Part shown: positions 9,801-18,794 of the stretch, one piece after another
Numbering within the stretch: position 1 is the first letter of the stretch
Layout: every line of letters starts with the position of its first letter
Assembly (NCBI RefSeq): GCF_007860015.1
Contig: NZ_SJPS01000001.1
Span: 62,001 to 126,000, forward strand
Direction: 5' to 3'
Source of the DNA: Bythopirellula polymerisocia
GTDB lineage: Bacteria > Planctomycetota > Planctomycetia > Pirellulales > Lacipirellulaceae
DNA length: 64,000 nucleotides
Made by a program: the position numbers and the translations under genes
Notes under the pieces: generated by a model
Told to the model about the DNA's origin: nothing
Database searches by the model: none
The model's input: the letters and a program-made list of their open reading frames with translations, nothing else

Positions 9801-10548
9801 CCCCATCGTGGCGTTCGAATTGGTATTTCGCAGCGGCACGTAGCAGGAGTTCGAGGCGATCGCTCAGCACACTGACTGTATGCTCTCGCGCGAGGGGCGA
9901 AATTTGCGAGTAGATCGTCGAGATCTTTATCGACAGAACTTCCAGTTCCGGACGTTGCAGCGCCGCGAGATAGGCTTGCAATCGCCGCTCGGCTTCTGCT
10001 TCGCCTAGAAGTGCTTCGCCAAGAAAGTTGACATTCATCCGCAGGCCGACCTCACGACGCTGGCGGAGATAGTCCCTTAACAGTTCCTCCTCGGCAGGCA
10101 GGATGACGTTAGCCGTCTCGTGCTGCATCTTTTCCTTAACGAACGGCATCGCAACTCCAGGGAGGTAAGCCCCGAAGGATTGAAACCCCTTGAGCAGCGT
10201 GCGATCGAGTGTACTAAAAAAACGCGGCACCCCCTGCACATCGAGGATATGAATCATCTGGTCGGCAGCGCGATGCGGCAGCCGCGCGCGAAACGACTGA
10301 TCGGTTAGCTGCATCATGGTGGCCTTGTCGCTGGGGGACTGGATCATCCGGTCCAACTCCGCCTGTTGGCGACGCTCGGCTGGGGTTTGCAGGGCGGTGG
10401 CTTCGAGTTGCAACCGTCGGGCAAGAAAGAGGGCTTGTTGCACTTCGATCGGGAGAGGGCTCTCGGCCTCAGGCTGAAAGTCCGCCAATAAAGCGGCGAC
10501 ACTTTTGGAGACTTTGCCGGCAGTTTGTTCGGAAAGCGATTGGGACAT
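6817..10548 (-). CDS. putA: Bifunctional proline dehydrogenase / L-glutamate gamma-semialdehyde dehydrogenase
   Basis: This 1243-residue enzyme oxidises proline to glutamate in two steps. The N-terminal third is the FAD-dependent proline dehydrogenase barrel (VSIKISTIYSQISPLA; VNLDMEEYRD-type FVYLDMEEYRDM; RLVKGANMEMEQ). The middle is an aldehyde dehydrogenase domain with VVVVVSPWNFPLAIPCGG, the LLAETGGKNATIV glutamate and the HSGQKCSA cysteine. The last ~230 residues form the PutA-type C-terminal domain, ending in the conserved motif RVELLWYFQEQSLSHLYHRY that helps close the substrate channel. No ribbon-helix-helix repressor domain is present. ATG 10548 is preferred, with GGAAGG just upstream; a TTG at 10575 has no ribosome site. 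Confidence 0.93.
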   Translation of the reverse strand: MSQSLSEQTAGKVSKSVAALLADFQPEAESPLPIEVQQALFLARRLQLEATALQTPAERRQQAELDRMIQSPSDKATMMQLTDQSFRARLPHRAADQMIHILDVQGVPRFFSTLDRTLLKGFQSFGAYLPGVAMPFVKEKMQHETANVILPAEEELLRDYLRQRREVGLRMNVNFLGEALLGEAEAERRLQAYLAALQRPELEVLSIKISTIYSQISPLAREHTVSVLSDRLELLLRAAAKYQFERHDGVRVPKFVYLDMEEYRDMTLTAEVFMRTLDRKGLEQARAGIALQAYIPDSFAMQQEITSWARERHATGGAPVTIRLVKGANMEMEQVEASLHGWPQAPFQHKLDTDANYHRMLQFGMDRENLAAVHLGIASHNLFTLAYGLVLAVKQNALDCVQFEMLEGMANHQRRALFDLTQNVLLYAPACRQEDFINAIGYLVRRLDENTGKENFLRHAFRLSVDSPDWQQLAAGFAASFARTESLTNEPRRTQNRSTEILSSPQPPAPNSSFTNSPDTDWSLPQNDIWATGILSAWKTKCDTSAIDVPLAVAGEEITANRDRRDSLDPSRPGVIVARYPQASIEDAAAAVECAQCDPAGWRSLLPDERTLILDRVADTLATRRGDLMGAMLAEGGKLLTESDPEISEAIDFCRFYARSAEEFYGLSGIEAKGQGVVVVVSPWNFPLAIPCGGVVAALAAGNTVILKPASDTVLIAYMLCECFWSAGVPRTALQLLPCSGGTVGQQLVTHEGVDTVILTGGTETALRMLAAKPTLNLLAETGGKNATIVTALADRDLAIRNVLHSAFSHSGQKCSATSLLILESEVYHDRQFRKLLVDAVESLEVGSAWELPTKVGPLIRPPSGELERGLKELEPGESWAVRPRFHVEDNPHLVGPGVKWGVQPGSVAHMTEFFGPLLGVMEARDLHDAIDLVNATGYGLTSGLESLDDREHQLWQEGIRAGNIYINRPTTGAIVLRQPFGGMGKSAVGPGIKAGGPNYVAQFMSFQPSGPSRDSTNHWSDSAIDLGNKDLGDTGLDDFCESLRLAAARNAISKDDCERIVAAAQSYEHWMAIEFDHPHDHFILVGEDNFRRYLPLAEVRVRVHTDDSPREIFLRALASRTAGCRTVISSPPGLNSPFVKLLDDLTDSWAGAIEFVEESDSELAQALREGHIDRLRFTRPERVPFPLRTAAALNGDYLADTPVCPHGRVELLWYFQEQSLSHLYHRYGNLGARSEEERAPVK

Positions 10549-10698
10549 GTCCCTTCCATGACTTGAGTGAGACAATAAAATAGTATATGAAGTTTACAAC
10601 GTTTGTCTCATGGAAGAAATACTTGCAATTAGTTGCCTATCCATCTGAACGCGTTAGAACTCACAGGGTGGAATGCGAGACTTGCGAAAAGGGTCGTA

Positions 10699-11367
10699 AT
10701 GGCAGCATTCTCTAACAACGCCGAATCCACAGTCTCTGATTTCGAGAAGAACTTTTTTCTTTCTTTTTACAAAGCTGTGATTAGTCAATATCAACCAAGG
10801 ATCGAGAAACGCGCAGGAGTACAACTAGGCCAGATAGATGTATGGGAGTACTCACATCTGAATGAACACAGAGTGGAGCAACTCAAGCAATCTCTTGGTT
10901 TGTTTCGCTCTATGTTATTCAGGCGACAGATTCACGAGTATGCAGTTCATGGGAAAGAGATGGATGAAGTCGGTGCTCGGACGCACATGGCCGCGTACCA
11001 CAAGAATGCAATTTATGTATCCTTTGATGCGAGGCCGGGCCATGAACACTGGGTAGCCGAAATCGTTGTTCACGAATTGGCGCACGCACTATTCGAGAAA
11101 CTTGGTGGTCCGTCTTATGAAGATCGCTTTGATTTCTCCCCTGAAGAAGAGAAGCAACTTGAACTCATCTGCGAAGGTTATGCGACTTTTGCTCAAACAG
11201 TTTGGTTTCGGGACTTTTATCCGCTACATGCGAGAATAGATGTGGGATCTACCCCGTACCACGAAGAAACCATTTATGCTCGTGGGCTTGAAAGAATTCA
11301 ACAGTTAGTGAAGGAGCACGGCCAGAAAGCACTTCTTGAAATCCCTTGCCATTGGCGTAAATTCTGA
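10699..11367 (+). CDS. Putative zinc metallopeptidase (HExxH)
   Basis: This protein of about 222 residues contains VVHELAHALFEKLGG, where His125, Glu126 and His129 form the HExxH zinc site. CEGYATFAQ follows with Glu159 as a plausible third ligand, the gluzincin-type arrangement. There is no signal peptide, so it is likely cytosolic. I chose ATG 10699 (AAAAGGG upstream); a TTG at 10633 would add 22 residues. Composition is A-rich compared with the neighbours. It is divergent from putA and convergent with a CBS gene, so context gives no target. Confidence 0.6.
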   Translation: MAAFSNNAESTVSDFEKNFFLSFYKAVISQYQPRIEKRAGVQLGQIDVWEYSHLNEHRVEQLKQSLGLFRSMLFRRQIHEYAVHGKEMDEVGARTHMAAYHKNAIYVSFDARPGHEHWVAEIVVHELAHALFEKLGGPSYEDRFDFSPEEEKQLELICEGYATFAQTVWFRDFYPLHARIDVGSTPYHEETIYARGLERIQQLVKEHGQKALLEIPCHWRKF

Positions 11368-11432
11368 ACTCCGAGTTCCCAAAAAATTACTGTGAAAACA
11401 CCCTGTATTGCCAACGTTCGCGGCTTTAAAGG

Positions 11433-11951
11433 TCACGCGGAAACGACAATCCGTTCGGCCAGATAGTTCAGAATATCGCGGATTGACGTGACGCCGACCA
11501 GCTTGCCTTTGTTGAGTACCGGCACATGGCGGTATCCCCCGACGTGCATACGGTGAAGGGCGAATGCGATTTTGTGATCGATTTCTATCGTCACAGGACT
11601 GGCGGTCATGACGGTGCTGATCGGTTTATCTGCCAGCGATGCGGCGTTGGTGTTGACCTTCATCAGGGCGTCGAACTCGGTGAATATGCCGCGAATCTCT
11701 TCGCCCTCAACAACCATCACACAACCGATCTTTTCGGACACCATTTTCTGGAGTACTTCGCCAACGGTGTCGTTGGGTGAGACCGACGACGGCTTATGTG
11801 GCTTCAGAAATTCGATAGTGTCTTTCACCAAACCCCGTTCGACAGCAGAGCGCTGCTGAGGAATGCTTAGGTCGGTGAGCGAATTTTGGCACTGATCGCA
11901 GAAATCATTGCCTTCCAGGTTTTCGAATCCACAGGAGGGGCAGGGAATCAT
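11433..11951 (-). CDS. Zinc-ribbon plus CBS-domain-pair protein
   Basis: This 172-residue protein starts with a zinc ribbon (CPSC...CDQC, residues about 4-21), followed by two CBS domains (SPNDTVGEVLQKMVSEKIGCVMVVEGEEIRGIFTEFDAL and SPVTIEIDHKIAFALHRMHVGGYRHVPVLNKGKLVGVTSIRDI). CBS pairs bind adenine nucleotides and commonly control a partner enzyme. Its ATG overlaps the end of korB by 4 bp, which indicates translational coupling. With a second CBS gene at the other end of the operon, it is a good candidate for an energy sensor of the oxidoreductase. That regulatory role is inferred. Confidence 0.85.
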   Translation of the reverse strand: MIPCPSCGFENLEGNDFCDQCQNSLTDLSIPQQRSAVERGLVKDTIEFLKPHKPSSVSPNDTVGEVLQKMVSEKIGCVMVVEGEEIRGIFTEFDALMKVNTNAASLADKPISTVMTASPVTIEIDHKIAFALHRMHVGGYRHVPVLNKGKLVGVTSIRDILNYLAERIVVSA

Positions 11952-12973
11952 TTAACGGTCCACGTTTCGCCGGAGTTAAACAGGGTTTCCAAGTCGCCTT
12001 TGCCTTTGTCTTTAAGCGATTTGTCGATTTGCTTGTTGACTTCGTCGTCGTAGCGCGGCCGATCCACACAACGGAAAACTCCGATGGGTTCGGGGAAGCC
12101 ATCTTCATAGCGCATGCGACTCAAAAGGTATGCCAAGCTTGGCTCGGCTGCTCGCTCGTCGTGGAACAAGAGATCGTCTTCAGTGATTCCCTTGCCAAGC
12201 TCAACGACTTCAGGATCGAGGCCGTGCAGCCGGATGCCCTTCTTTCGTTCTTTGCCAAATAGGAGCGGCTTGCCATGCTCGAGTTCCAGGGTGGTGTCCT
12301 CCTTGGTCTCTCGGTCCTTGGCATATTCCCACGCACCATCATTGAATACGTTGCAATTCTGGTAGACCTCAACAAAGGCAGTGCCCTTGTGTTCGGCAGC
12401 CCGTTTCAGCACGCCACCTAAGTGCTTGATATTGGTGTCGATACTGCGGGCGACAAAGGTCGCTTCACAACCGATAGCGATCGACAAAGGATGCAGCGGG
12501 TTGTCGACGGCACCCATTGGGGTGCTCTTGGTTTTCTTGCCAAGCGGGGACGTGGGGGAATACTGACCTTTAGTGAGACCGTAGATGCGGTTGTTGAAGA
12601 GCACGATATTAAGATCGACGTTACGGCGGATGGCATGCATGAGGTGGTTGCCGCCAATAGAGAGGCCGTCGCCATCGCCCGTGATGACCCAAACCTGCAG
12701 ATCAGGTCGGCTAGCCTTCAATCCCGTCGCCACTGCAGGTGCGCGACCATGGATCGAATGGATCCCATAGGTGTTCATGTAGTATGGAAAACGACTGGAG
12801 CAACCGATACCTGAGATGAAGACGATCTTCTCGCGGGGCACCCCCAGCGAGGGAAGCATCTTTTTCATCTGGGCGAGGATGGAATAGTCGCCGCAGCCTG
12901 GACACCAGCGAACGTCCTGATCGCTGGCAAAATCGGCAGGTTTCAAAACCGGGAGGGTAGATTCAATGCTCAT
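11948..12973 (-). CDS. korB: 2-oxoacid:ferredoxin oxidoreductase, beta subunit
   Basis: This 341-residue subunit binds thiamine diphosphate and a 4Fe-4S cluster. WCPGCGDYSIL gives two cluster cysteines and SGIGCSSRFPYYM another. VITGDGDGLSIGGNHLMHA is the ThDP/Mg signature, and NNRIYGLTKGQYSPTSP is typical of beta subunits acting on 2-oxoglutarate or similar acids. It pairs with the alpha/gamma subunit directly upstream (18-bp gap) and is translationally coupled to the downstream CBS gene. The complex makes or uses an acyl-CoA with ferredoxin as electron carrier. 2-Oxoglutarate is the likely substrate but is not proven. Confidence 0.92.
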   Translation of the reverse strand: MSIESTLPVLKPADFASDQDVRWCPGCGDYSILAQMKKMLPSLGVPREKIVFISGIGCSSRFPYYMNTYGIHSIHGRAPAVATGLKASRPDLQVWVITGDGDGLSIGGNHLMHAIRRNVDLNIVLFNNRIYGLTKGQYSPTSPLGKKTKSTPMGAVDNPLHPLSIAIGCEATFVARSIDTNIKHLGGVLKRAAEHKGTAFVEVYQNCNVFNDGAWEYAKDRETKEDTTLELEHGKPLLFGKERKKGIRLHGLDPEVVELGKGITEDDLLFHDERAAEPSLAYLLSRMRYEDGFPEPIGVFRCVDRPRYDDEVNKQIDKSLKDKGKGDLETLFNSGETWTVK

Positions 12974-12991
12974 TGGTGTGGGACTGTCGGG

Positions 12992-14836
12992 TTAACCGAG
13001 CAGCGAATTAATTTTGTTGACGATTTCAATAACGCTAAACGGCTTGCCTTGGACCTTGTTCAGGCCGACGGTGTCGATCAAGAACTTGGCTCGAATGACT
13101 GCATTGAGCTGACCAAGGTTGAGTTCGGGGATCAGAATTTTGTCGAAACTATGGAGGATCTTTTCAAAGTTCTTGGGGAAAGGATTCAAATAACGCAGAT
13201 GACAGTGACTCACCTTTTGGCCACTCTTCTGTGCGGTATGCACGGCGGTAGCACAGGAGCCATAGGTGCCGCCCCAACTAAGAACCAGAAGATCCCCGCT
13301 GTCAGGACCATCAAGTTCTTGGAGCGGGATGTCGTCGGCGATGTTGTCCACTTTCTGCTGTCGCAGAAGGCACATCTTCTCGTGGTTGATGGGGTCGTAA
13401 CTGACGTTGCCCGTGATGTTGGCTTTTTCCAGTCCACCAATACGATGTTCCAAGCCGGGTGTTCCTGGAATGGCCCAAGGTCGGGCCAGTCGCTCATCTC
13501 TTGCGTAGGGCTGGAATTCTTCGCCATTGGCGATTGGATGATTAATGTCGATTCGTGGCAAATCGGAGACATTCGGGATCTGCCAAGGTTCTGAGCCGTT
13601 AGCGATGTATCCATCGGTGAGCACAAAAACTGGTAGCATGAACCGGGTAGCAATTCGCCAGGCTTCCTGCGCGACGTAGAAACAATCTCCAGGGCTGCGT
13701 GCGGCGATGATCGGCATGGGGCATTCGCCGTTGCGACCAAACAAGGCTTGATTGAGGTCCGCTTGTTCGGTCTTGGTGGGGAGCCCCGTCGAAGGACCGC
13801 CGCGCTGGACGTTGATCACAAGCATGGGCAATTCGGTCATTACCGCCAAACCGAGGGCTTCTCCCTTGAGTGCGATGCCAGGACCGCTCGACGCGGTGAC
13901 GGCCATTTCGCCGGCAAAGGCTGCCCCAATGGCCGAGGTCACGGCGGCGATCTCATCTTCTGCCTGGAACGTCAGCACATCGAAATTCTTGTAATTGGAG
14001 AGATAGTGCAGCACGTCGCTGGCAGGCGTAATAGGATACGCCCCAAGGAAGAGTCGCTTATTCGACAATCTGGCTGCTGCCAAGAGTCCCCAGGCAAGGG
14101 CTAGATTGCCTTCGATGTTGCGGTAAGTTCCTGGCTTCAGCTTGGCGGGACCGACGTGGTACTGAGTGTTGATCGCCTCGACCGTCTCTCCGTAGTTAAA
14201 GCCTGCCTTGAGAGCATTTGTATTGGCCTGGGCAACACTAGGGAGTTTGCCGAACTTGCTCTCGATGAACCTGAGTGTGGGTTCGAGTGAGCGGTCATAG
14301 AGCCAAAATACCAGCCCCATCGCGAAGAAGTTGCGGCAGCGATCGGCCTCTTTTTGGCTTAGGCCCAAGCCTTCAACTGCCAAGCGGGTCAACTTGGTCA
14401 TCTCTACAGAATGCATTTTGTATTTTTCGAGGCTGCCATCTTCGAGCGGGTCGGTTGCATAGCCGGCTTGTTCGAGCCCCTTTTTGTCGAAGGCGTCCTT
14501 ATTGACCAGCAAAATCCCGCCATCCCGTAAATCAGCGAGGTTAGTTACCAGGGCCGCTGGATTCATCGCCACCAGGGCATCCACCGTGTCACCGGGAGTG
14601 AAGATTTCAGTGCTGGAGAAGTGGATCTGGAATCCGCTGACCCCGGCCTTCGTGCCACGAGGAGCGCGAATTTCAGCAGGAAAGTCGGGGAATGTGGCAA
14701 CGTCGTTGCCCAAGAGAGCGCTTGTATTGGTGAACTGGGTACCAGCCAACTGCATACCATCACCAGAGTCGCCGCAAAAACGGACAGTTGCTTCTACTAA
14801 ATCGGAGACGGGCTTCGAGGGAGTCGCGGTGGCCAT
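12992..14836 (-). CDS. korA: 2-oxoacid:ferredoxin oxidoreductase, fused gamma/alpha subunit
   Basis: This 614-residue protein has the gamma domain first ([20 protein letters not shown], then [21 protein letters not shown], residues 12-190), followed by the alpha domain ([72 protein letters not shown]). This fused layout is typical of two-subunit KorAB enzymes. It is the first structural gene of the enzyme pair, and a CBS-domain gene precedes it after 99 bp. Together with KorB it forms the catalytic complex in the cytosol. Confidence 0.93.
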   Translation of the reverse strand: MATATPSKPVSDLVEATVRFCGDSGDGMQLAGTQFTNTSALLGNDVATFPDFPAEIRAPRGTKAGVSGFQIHFSSTEIFTPGDTVDALVAMNPAALVTNLADLRDGGILLVNKDAFDKKGLEQAGYATDPLEDGSLEKYKMHSVEMTKLTRLAVEGLGLSQKEADRCRNFFAMGLVFWLYDRSLEPTLRFIESKFGKLPSVAQANTNALKAGFNYGETVEAINTQYHVGPAKLKPGTYRNIEGNLALAWGLLAAARLSNKRLFLGAYPITPASDVLHYLSNYKNFDVLTFQAEDEIAAVTSAIGAAFAGEMAVTASSGPGIALKGEALGLAVMTELPMLVINVQRGGPSTGLPTKTEQADLNQALFGRNGECPMPIIAARSPGDCFYVAQEAWRIATRFMLPVFVLTDGYIANGSEPWQIPNVSDLPRIDINHPIANGEEFQPYARDERLARPWAIPGTPGLEHRIGGLEKANITGNVSYDPINHEKMCLLRQQKVDNIADDIPLQELDGPDSGDLLVLSWGGTYGSCATAVHTAQKSGQKVSHCHLRYLNPFPKNFEKILHSFDKILIPELNLGQLNAVIRAKFLIDTVGLNKVQGKPFSVIEIVNKINSLLG

Positions 14837-14935
14837 AATTTCTTGTTTGTCAGTTGTCAGTGGTTAGTTGCTACAGACTGAGTTCAAAACCATCTATTAG
14901 TTTGGAAATGCAGTTGGGGGGGCTTCAGGATGCTT

Positions 14936-15418
14936 CTAAGCACCCTCGCGTTCGGCTTGCGCCATATCGGGTTGCGGAGGCAAGTTGTAGATCGTCTGCG
15001 GAAAGTGGTCCACAAGGTAGTGCACGATACCATGGACATTGGCCATCCCAGATGGCATGCCATTAGTGCCAATGATGGGCAAGTGGCGATAGCGTCCTGC
15101 TGACATGAGTTGGATCGCTTCCCCGACACTGGTCGATGCCAGCAAAGAAGTCGGCTCACGAGTCATGAGTTCTGAGATAGGTTGCTTGGCGCTGCCATTG
15201 CTACCATTATCGGTCTGCTTGGCCATCCAGCGGAGGGCATCGCGGTCGGTGAAAATGCCGAGCATTTTTCCTGCCGAACAAACAAGTACGCAGCCGGTTT
15301 GCTGGGCGCGCATTAGTTGCAGCACATCACTGACGGTTGCGTCGGGCGCGACGATCAACGGATCGTCTGGATAGGCGGCCATCACCGATTCGGTGCTTAG
15401 GCTCAGCTGAAAACTCAC
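14936..15418 (-). CDS. CBS-domain-pair protein
   Basis: This 160-residue protein is almost entirely two CBS domains (DATVSDVLQLMRAQQTGCVLVCSAGKMLGIFTDRDALRW and REPTSLLASTSVGEAIQLMSAGRYRHLPIIGTNGMP), joined by a serine- and glycine-rich linker. The start is a GTG; an ATG 12 codons later is possible. It heads the kor operon on the minus strand, mirroring the zinc-ribbon CBS gene at the far end. It probably binds AMP/ATP or a similar ligand and may tune the oxidoreductase. No effector domain is attached. Confidence 0.85.
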   Translation of the reverse strand: MSFQLSLSTESVMAAYPDDPLIVAPDATVSDVLQLMRAQQTGCVLVCSAGKMLGIFTDRDALRWMAKQTDNGSNGSAKQPISELMTREPTSLLASTSVGEAIQLMSAGRYRHLPIIGTNGMPSGMANVHGIVHYLVDHFPQTIYNLPPQPDMAQAEREGA

Positions 15419-15671
15419 GGGTCGCGGCTTTCTTATTGATCAGAGATTGCTAGCAATCTCGGGCGTCTTTTTCAAAGGTGGTGGGGGAAGACATGAGTCG
15501 CAATTGATCGAGGATTTAGCGGATTTCACCGGAGTTAACTACTCCGATCCATCCCTCGAGCAACATTCTTGTGCGTTCTATTCTCACTCTGATCCTTAAA
15601 ATTTACCATGCCGAGACCGCCTGTTGAACAGCAAAAGAGGGGGAAAGTCACGAATTCGACGAGATTTCGAT

Positions 15672-16538
15672 TTAAGGCATTTTTGGCTGATTGGCAGCAT
15701 AGAATTTTGACAGGTCTATTCCACCTCGCTGCTCTTCTTCCACGAGTCGCAGGCGAGCCTCTAGTTGTTCGACCCGTCTGGCAAGAACAGGTAGCAAGCG
15801 TTCTTCGGGATTCGCTGGTTCCGGCCGGGGGACGGCCGGATAGTCCAAATGGCGATGCAAAGCAGAAAAGAGCAGCAACGGTTCCTTTCGTCGATTGGCC
15901 CAAGCAATTCGACCTTCCTGCAGGCCAAAGAGGACAATTGGAGTCTGAGAGGTCCCGGCTCGCTCTTCTCGTTCTGCTTGGACCCGATAGAATTCGCTGC
16001 GTACATAGATTAGATCTGCGAACTCTACGAGGCCCACTTGGCGGCGGACGGTCAGGAGCCACTCACTCCAGGTTGCGTCGTACGATGGATCGCGAGACAT
16101 GGCTTCCAGCCCATCGTCGTAGCCCAAGCGGTTGCGACAAAGTGTCTCAAATTGGTAGACAAATAGTCCCTGGCGAGTGGCATGCTCGCTACCGCGATAC
16201 ATGGCTTCCCGGGCTAGGACCAAGAGGCCAATGCGAAGGTCAAAACGCTTGCGCACGTTCTCCGCCTCCGACATTACGTAGCATTGAAATGGGGTGAAGT
16301 AATGCGAAAGCTTTCGCATCCCGGCGGCGAATTCCCCCTGATGCCGCAACTCGGCGAGCAAAAAGTCGATCGCCATTGGCATCTTGGTGGTCGCTAACAC
16401 CTCCTCGCGTACGGCGGCTAGAACCTCCTGAGCGGGTATGTTTTCGGTCATGCGTTCGGCCAGGACCGTGAAGAAGTGCGTCTGTTCGACATACTCTTCG
16501 CGTGCGAGTGGCGACTGAAGTGGTTCGGAAACGCTCAT
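15672..16538 (-). CDS. Hypothetical protein with C-terminal coiled coil
   Basis: This 288-residue soluble, mostly helical protein has no recognisable catalytic motif. The last ~60 residues (LPVLARRVEQLEARLRLVEEEQ) are predicted coiled coil. The middle has FDLRIGLLVLAREAMYRGS and WSEWLLTVRRQVGLVEFADLIYVRSEFY. I think it is a conserved planctomycete protein. Its start codon overlaps the stop of the upstream esterase by 4 bp, so the two are translationally coupled. A role as a structural or adaptor protein is possible but unsupported. Confidence 0.65.
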   Translation of the reverse strand: MSVSEPLQSPLAREEYVEQTHFFTVLAERMTENIPAQEVLAAVREEVLATTKMPMAIDFLLAELRHQGEFAAGMRKLSHYFTPFQCYVMSEAENVRKRFDLRIGLLVLAREAMYRGSEHATRQGLFVYQFETLCRNRLGYDDGLEAMSRDPSYDATWSEWLLTVRRQVGLVEFADLIYVRSEFYRVQAEREERAGTSQTPIVLFGLQEGRIAWANRRKEPLLLFSALHRHLDYPAVPRPEPANPEERLLPVLARRVEQLEARLRLVEEEQRGGIDLSKFYAANQPKMP

Positions 16539-17404
16539 GGCGATTCCTGTCTTTTTAGTTGCGTATTAAGAAACGCAATACATTTACTCAAAGCAGTATG
16601 GTCCATAACAGCTGCGATGTGGCCCAGTTTAGGAACCACATAGAGCTCGGCTGGAACATGGGCCTGCTGCATGATTTGACACATTCCTTGGGGCTGGGTA
16701 ATGGGGACGAGATCGTCGTTTTCGCCATGAAAGAAAAACATAGGGGGATCGTCGGAGGTGACAAATGAGGCGGGAGAAGCAAGCCGATATTGCTCCGCCA
16801 TTTCGCCGCGCGTTCCGCCCAGCCAGAAACTGAGCCAGCGGAGATCGGTGGGCATGTCGCGAAAATCGCAGGGTGTGCCTCCACCCACGACGGCTTGCAA
16901 GCGGGTACTGGGTTGGTGGTCGGGGTCTTCAACTCCCTCCAGACCATCTTGCATGTCGGTTGTTCCCAGCAGGGTCACCAAGTGGGCCCCCGCCGAGTAA
17001 CCGAAGCCACCGATGTGGTCGGGGTCGAGTTTTAATTCTTCTGCATGGATACGCATCCATCGGACGGCCGCTTTGCAATCTTCAATCTGGGCGGGAAACT
17101 TGTCTTGCGGAGCGAGCCGATAACTGATGGCCACGGCTGAAAACCCTTGCTGTGCTAGTTGCTGGGCGATTCCCGAGAGTTGAGCCCGAGAGCCCATCCG
17201 CCAGGCTCCACCATGTACAACCAGAACCCCAGGGTGCGGGCCCGGGTCTTTGGGGACATAGGTATCTGCCTTGAGCGAGCCTGTAGCCCGCTCGACATAG
17301 GAGACTCCGTATTTGGCTTCGAATTCCCCTGCAGTGAGGGGGATCCATCCACCGTAAGCCGGAGAAAGCACCAATATTGCTATTAGTCCGTTAAATCTGA
17401 GCAT
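16535..17404 (-). CDS. Secreted alpha/beta-hydrolase (BD-FAE-like esterase)
   Basis: This 289-residue protein has a hydrophobic N-terminus compatible with a signal peptide, followed by an esterase/lipase fold. The oxyanion motif HGGAW is at 64-68 and the nucleophile elbow GYSAG places Ser137. The acid is likely in HGENDDLVP and the catalytic His in KLGHIAAV. Relatives remove acetyl or feruloyl groups from plant or algal polysaccharides, but substrate preference is unknown. ATG 17404 has GGGAG upstream; longer starts give poor leaders. It is divergent from ribBA. Confidence 0.85.
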   Translation of the reverse strand: MLRFNGLIAILVLSPAYGGWIPLTAGEFEAKYGVSYVERATGSLKADTYVPKDPGPHPGVLVVHGGAWRMGSRAQLSGIAQQLAQQGFSAVAISYRLAPQDKFPAQIEDCKAAVRWMRIHAEELKLDPDHIGGFGYSAGAHLVTLLGTTDMQDGLEGVEDPDHQPSTRLQAVVGGGTPCDFRDMPTDLRWLSFWLGGTRGEMAEQYRLASPASFVTSDDPPMFFFHGENDDLVPITQPQGMCQIMQQAHVPAELYVVPKLGHIAAVMDHTALSKCIAFLNTQLKRQESP

Positions 17405-17506
17405 GTTGATTTTCTCCCGTCGGTTGGTTTGCATCCCTGGACTACTTATAATATCCCCAGAACAGTTGACCAATTGCAAGTTTTCCGACCGAGGAGTCCC
17501 AATAGC

Positions 17507-18718
17507 GTGTCTAACCAGTTTTCAAGCATTGAAGATGCCGTCGCTGCTATCGCAGCAGGACAGACGATTGTCGTTGTTGACGCTGAGGATCGCGAAAATG
17601 AAGGGGACTTTGTTTGTGCCGCCGAGAAGGTGACGACCGAGACGGTTAATTTCATGATCACCCACGGCCGGGGGCAGCTTTGCATGCCGATCTTGCCTGA
17701 AGTAAGTGAACGGCTAAAGCTATCGCCGATGGTCGAGCAGAACACAGCCCCACTAGGCACCAACTACACAGTGCCCGTCGATCACCGCACGACGCGTACA
17801 GGTATAACCGCCGCGGAGAGAGCCCGCACGATCAAGGCAATCTGCGATCCTGCGAGCATCCCTGCTGACTTCAATCGACCTGGACACTTGTTTCCGCTGG
17901 TAGCAAAAGAAGGTGGCGTACTCCGCCGAGCAGGTCACACCGAGGCTGCTGTCGACCTGGCCCGCATGGCAGGGCTTCAGCCCGCTGGAGTGTTGTGCGA
18001 GATCTTGAACGAAGAGGGGGACCGCGCGACTCGAGATGCCCTGCGAAAGACTGCCATAGACTTCAAGTTACCGATCATCTCTATTGAGCAGTTGATTGCT
18101 TACCGGCGAGTGCGCGAGAAGCTCGTCTATCGACAGGCCGAAGCAAATCTGCCTACACGTTACGGCAAAGGGACGATCATCGCCTACGGCGTAAAATATG
18201 AATCCCAGGAGCCGATTGTTTATGTGTTGGGCGATCTTTCGAAATCGACGGCACCGCTCGTGCGACTACACTCATCCTGCTTTACGGGTGACCTTATGGA
18301 GTCGCTTCGCTGTGATTGTGGCGACCAATTGCACATGGCACTGGACATGATCAGCCAAGAGGGATGTGGGGTGCTTGTCTATCTGCCTCAGGAAGGGAGG
18401 GGGATCGGACTGGTTGAAAAGATCAAGGCATATAAGCTTCAAGACGAGGGGCTCGATACCGTCGAGGCTAATCTGGCATTGGGATTCAAGGCCGATCCGC
18501 GAGATTACGGGGTGGGGATTCAATTGCTCAAAGACTTGGGACTCAGCCGGGTTCGACTCCTAACCAACAACCCCAAGAAGACGAGCGCTTTTATCTACGG
18601 GGGTTTTGACCTGGAGGTCGTGGATCAAGTCCCTATCGTCCCGCCGATGAACGAGCATAACGTAGGGTACATGGCGGCAAAGCGCGACAAGATGGGGCAT
18701 CAATTGCCACTGGATTGA
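17507..18718 (+). CDS. ribBA: Bifunctional 3,4-dihydroxy-2-butanone-4-phosphate synthase / GTP cyclohydrolase II
   Basis: This 403-residue protein supplies both precursors of riboflavin. Residues 1-205 are the RibB domain (VVDAEDRENEGDFVCAAE metal site, THGRGQLCMP, DHRTTRTGITAAERA, RPGHLFPL). Residues about 206-403 are RibA with the zinc cysteines in HSSCFTGDLMESLRCDCGDQ and the GTP site LPQEGRGIGLVEKI. The GTG at 17507 is chosen because GAGGAG lies ten bases upstream and the protein then begins at the usual family position. It stands alone among riboflavin genes here. No FMN riboswitch was seen in the short leader. Confidence 0.95.
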   Translation: MSNQFSSIEDAVAAIAAGQTIVVVDAEDRENEGDFVCAAEKVTTETVNFMITHGRGQLCMPILPEVSERLKLSPMVEQNTAPLGTNYTVPVDHRTTRTGITAAERARTIKAICDPASIPADFNRPGHLFPLVAKEGGVLRRAGHTEAAVDLARMAGLQPAGVLCEILNEEGDRATRDALRKTAIDFKLPIISIEQLIAYRRVREKLVYRQAEANLPTRYGKGTIIAYGVKYESQEPIVYVLGDLSKSTAPLVRLHSSCFTGDLMESLRCDCGDQLHMALDMISQEGCGVLVYLPQEGRGIGLVEKIKAYKLQDEGLDTVEANLALGFKADPRDYGVGIQLLKDLGLSRVRLLTNNPKKTSAFIYGGFDLEVVDQVPIVPPMNEHNVGYMAAKRDKMGHQLPLD

Positions 18719-18794
18719 AATGTCTGGCGGGGTATTGGGAGAGGGCAAAGTCAGTCAGGGGGGACCGCGCGGCTCGCTGATTGACTCATATCGC

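Noticed and set aside
18540..18570. tRNA T-loop-like GGTTCGACTCC
   Set aside because: It lies inside the RibA coding region and no cloverleaf can be formed around it.
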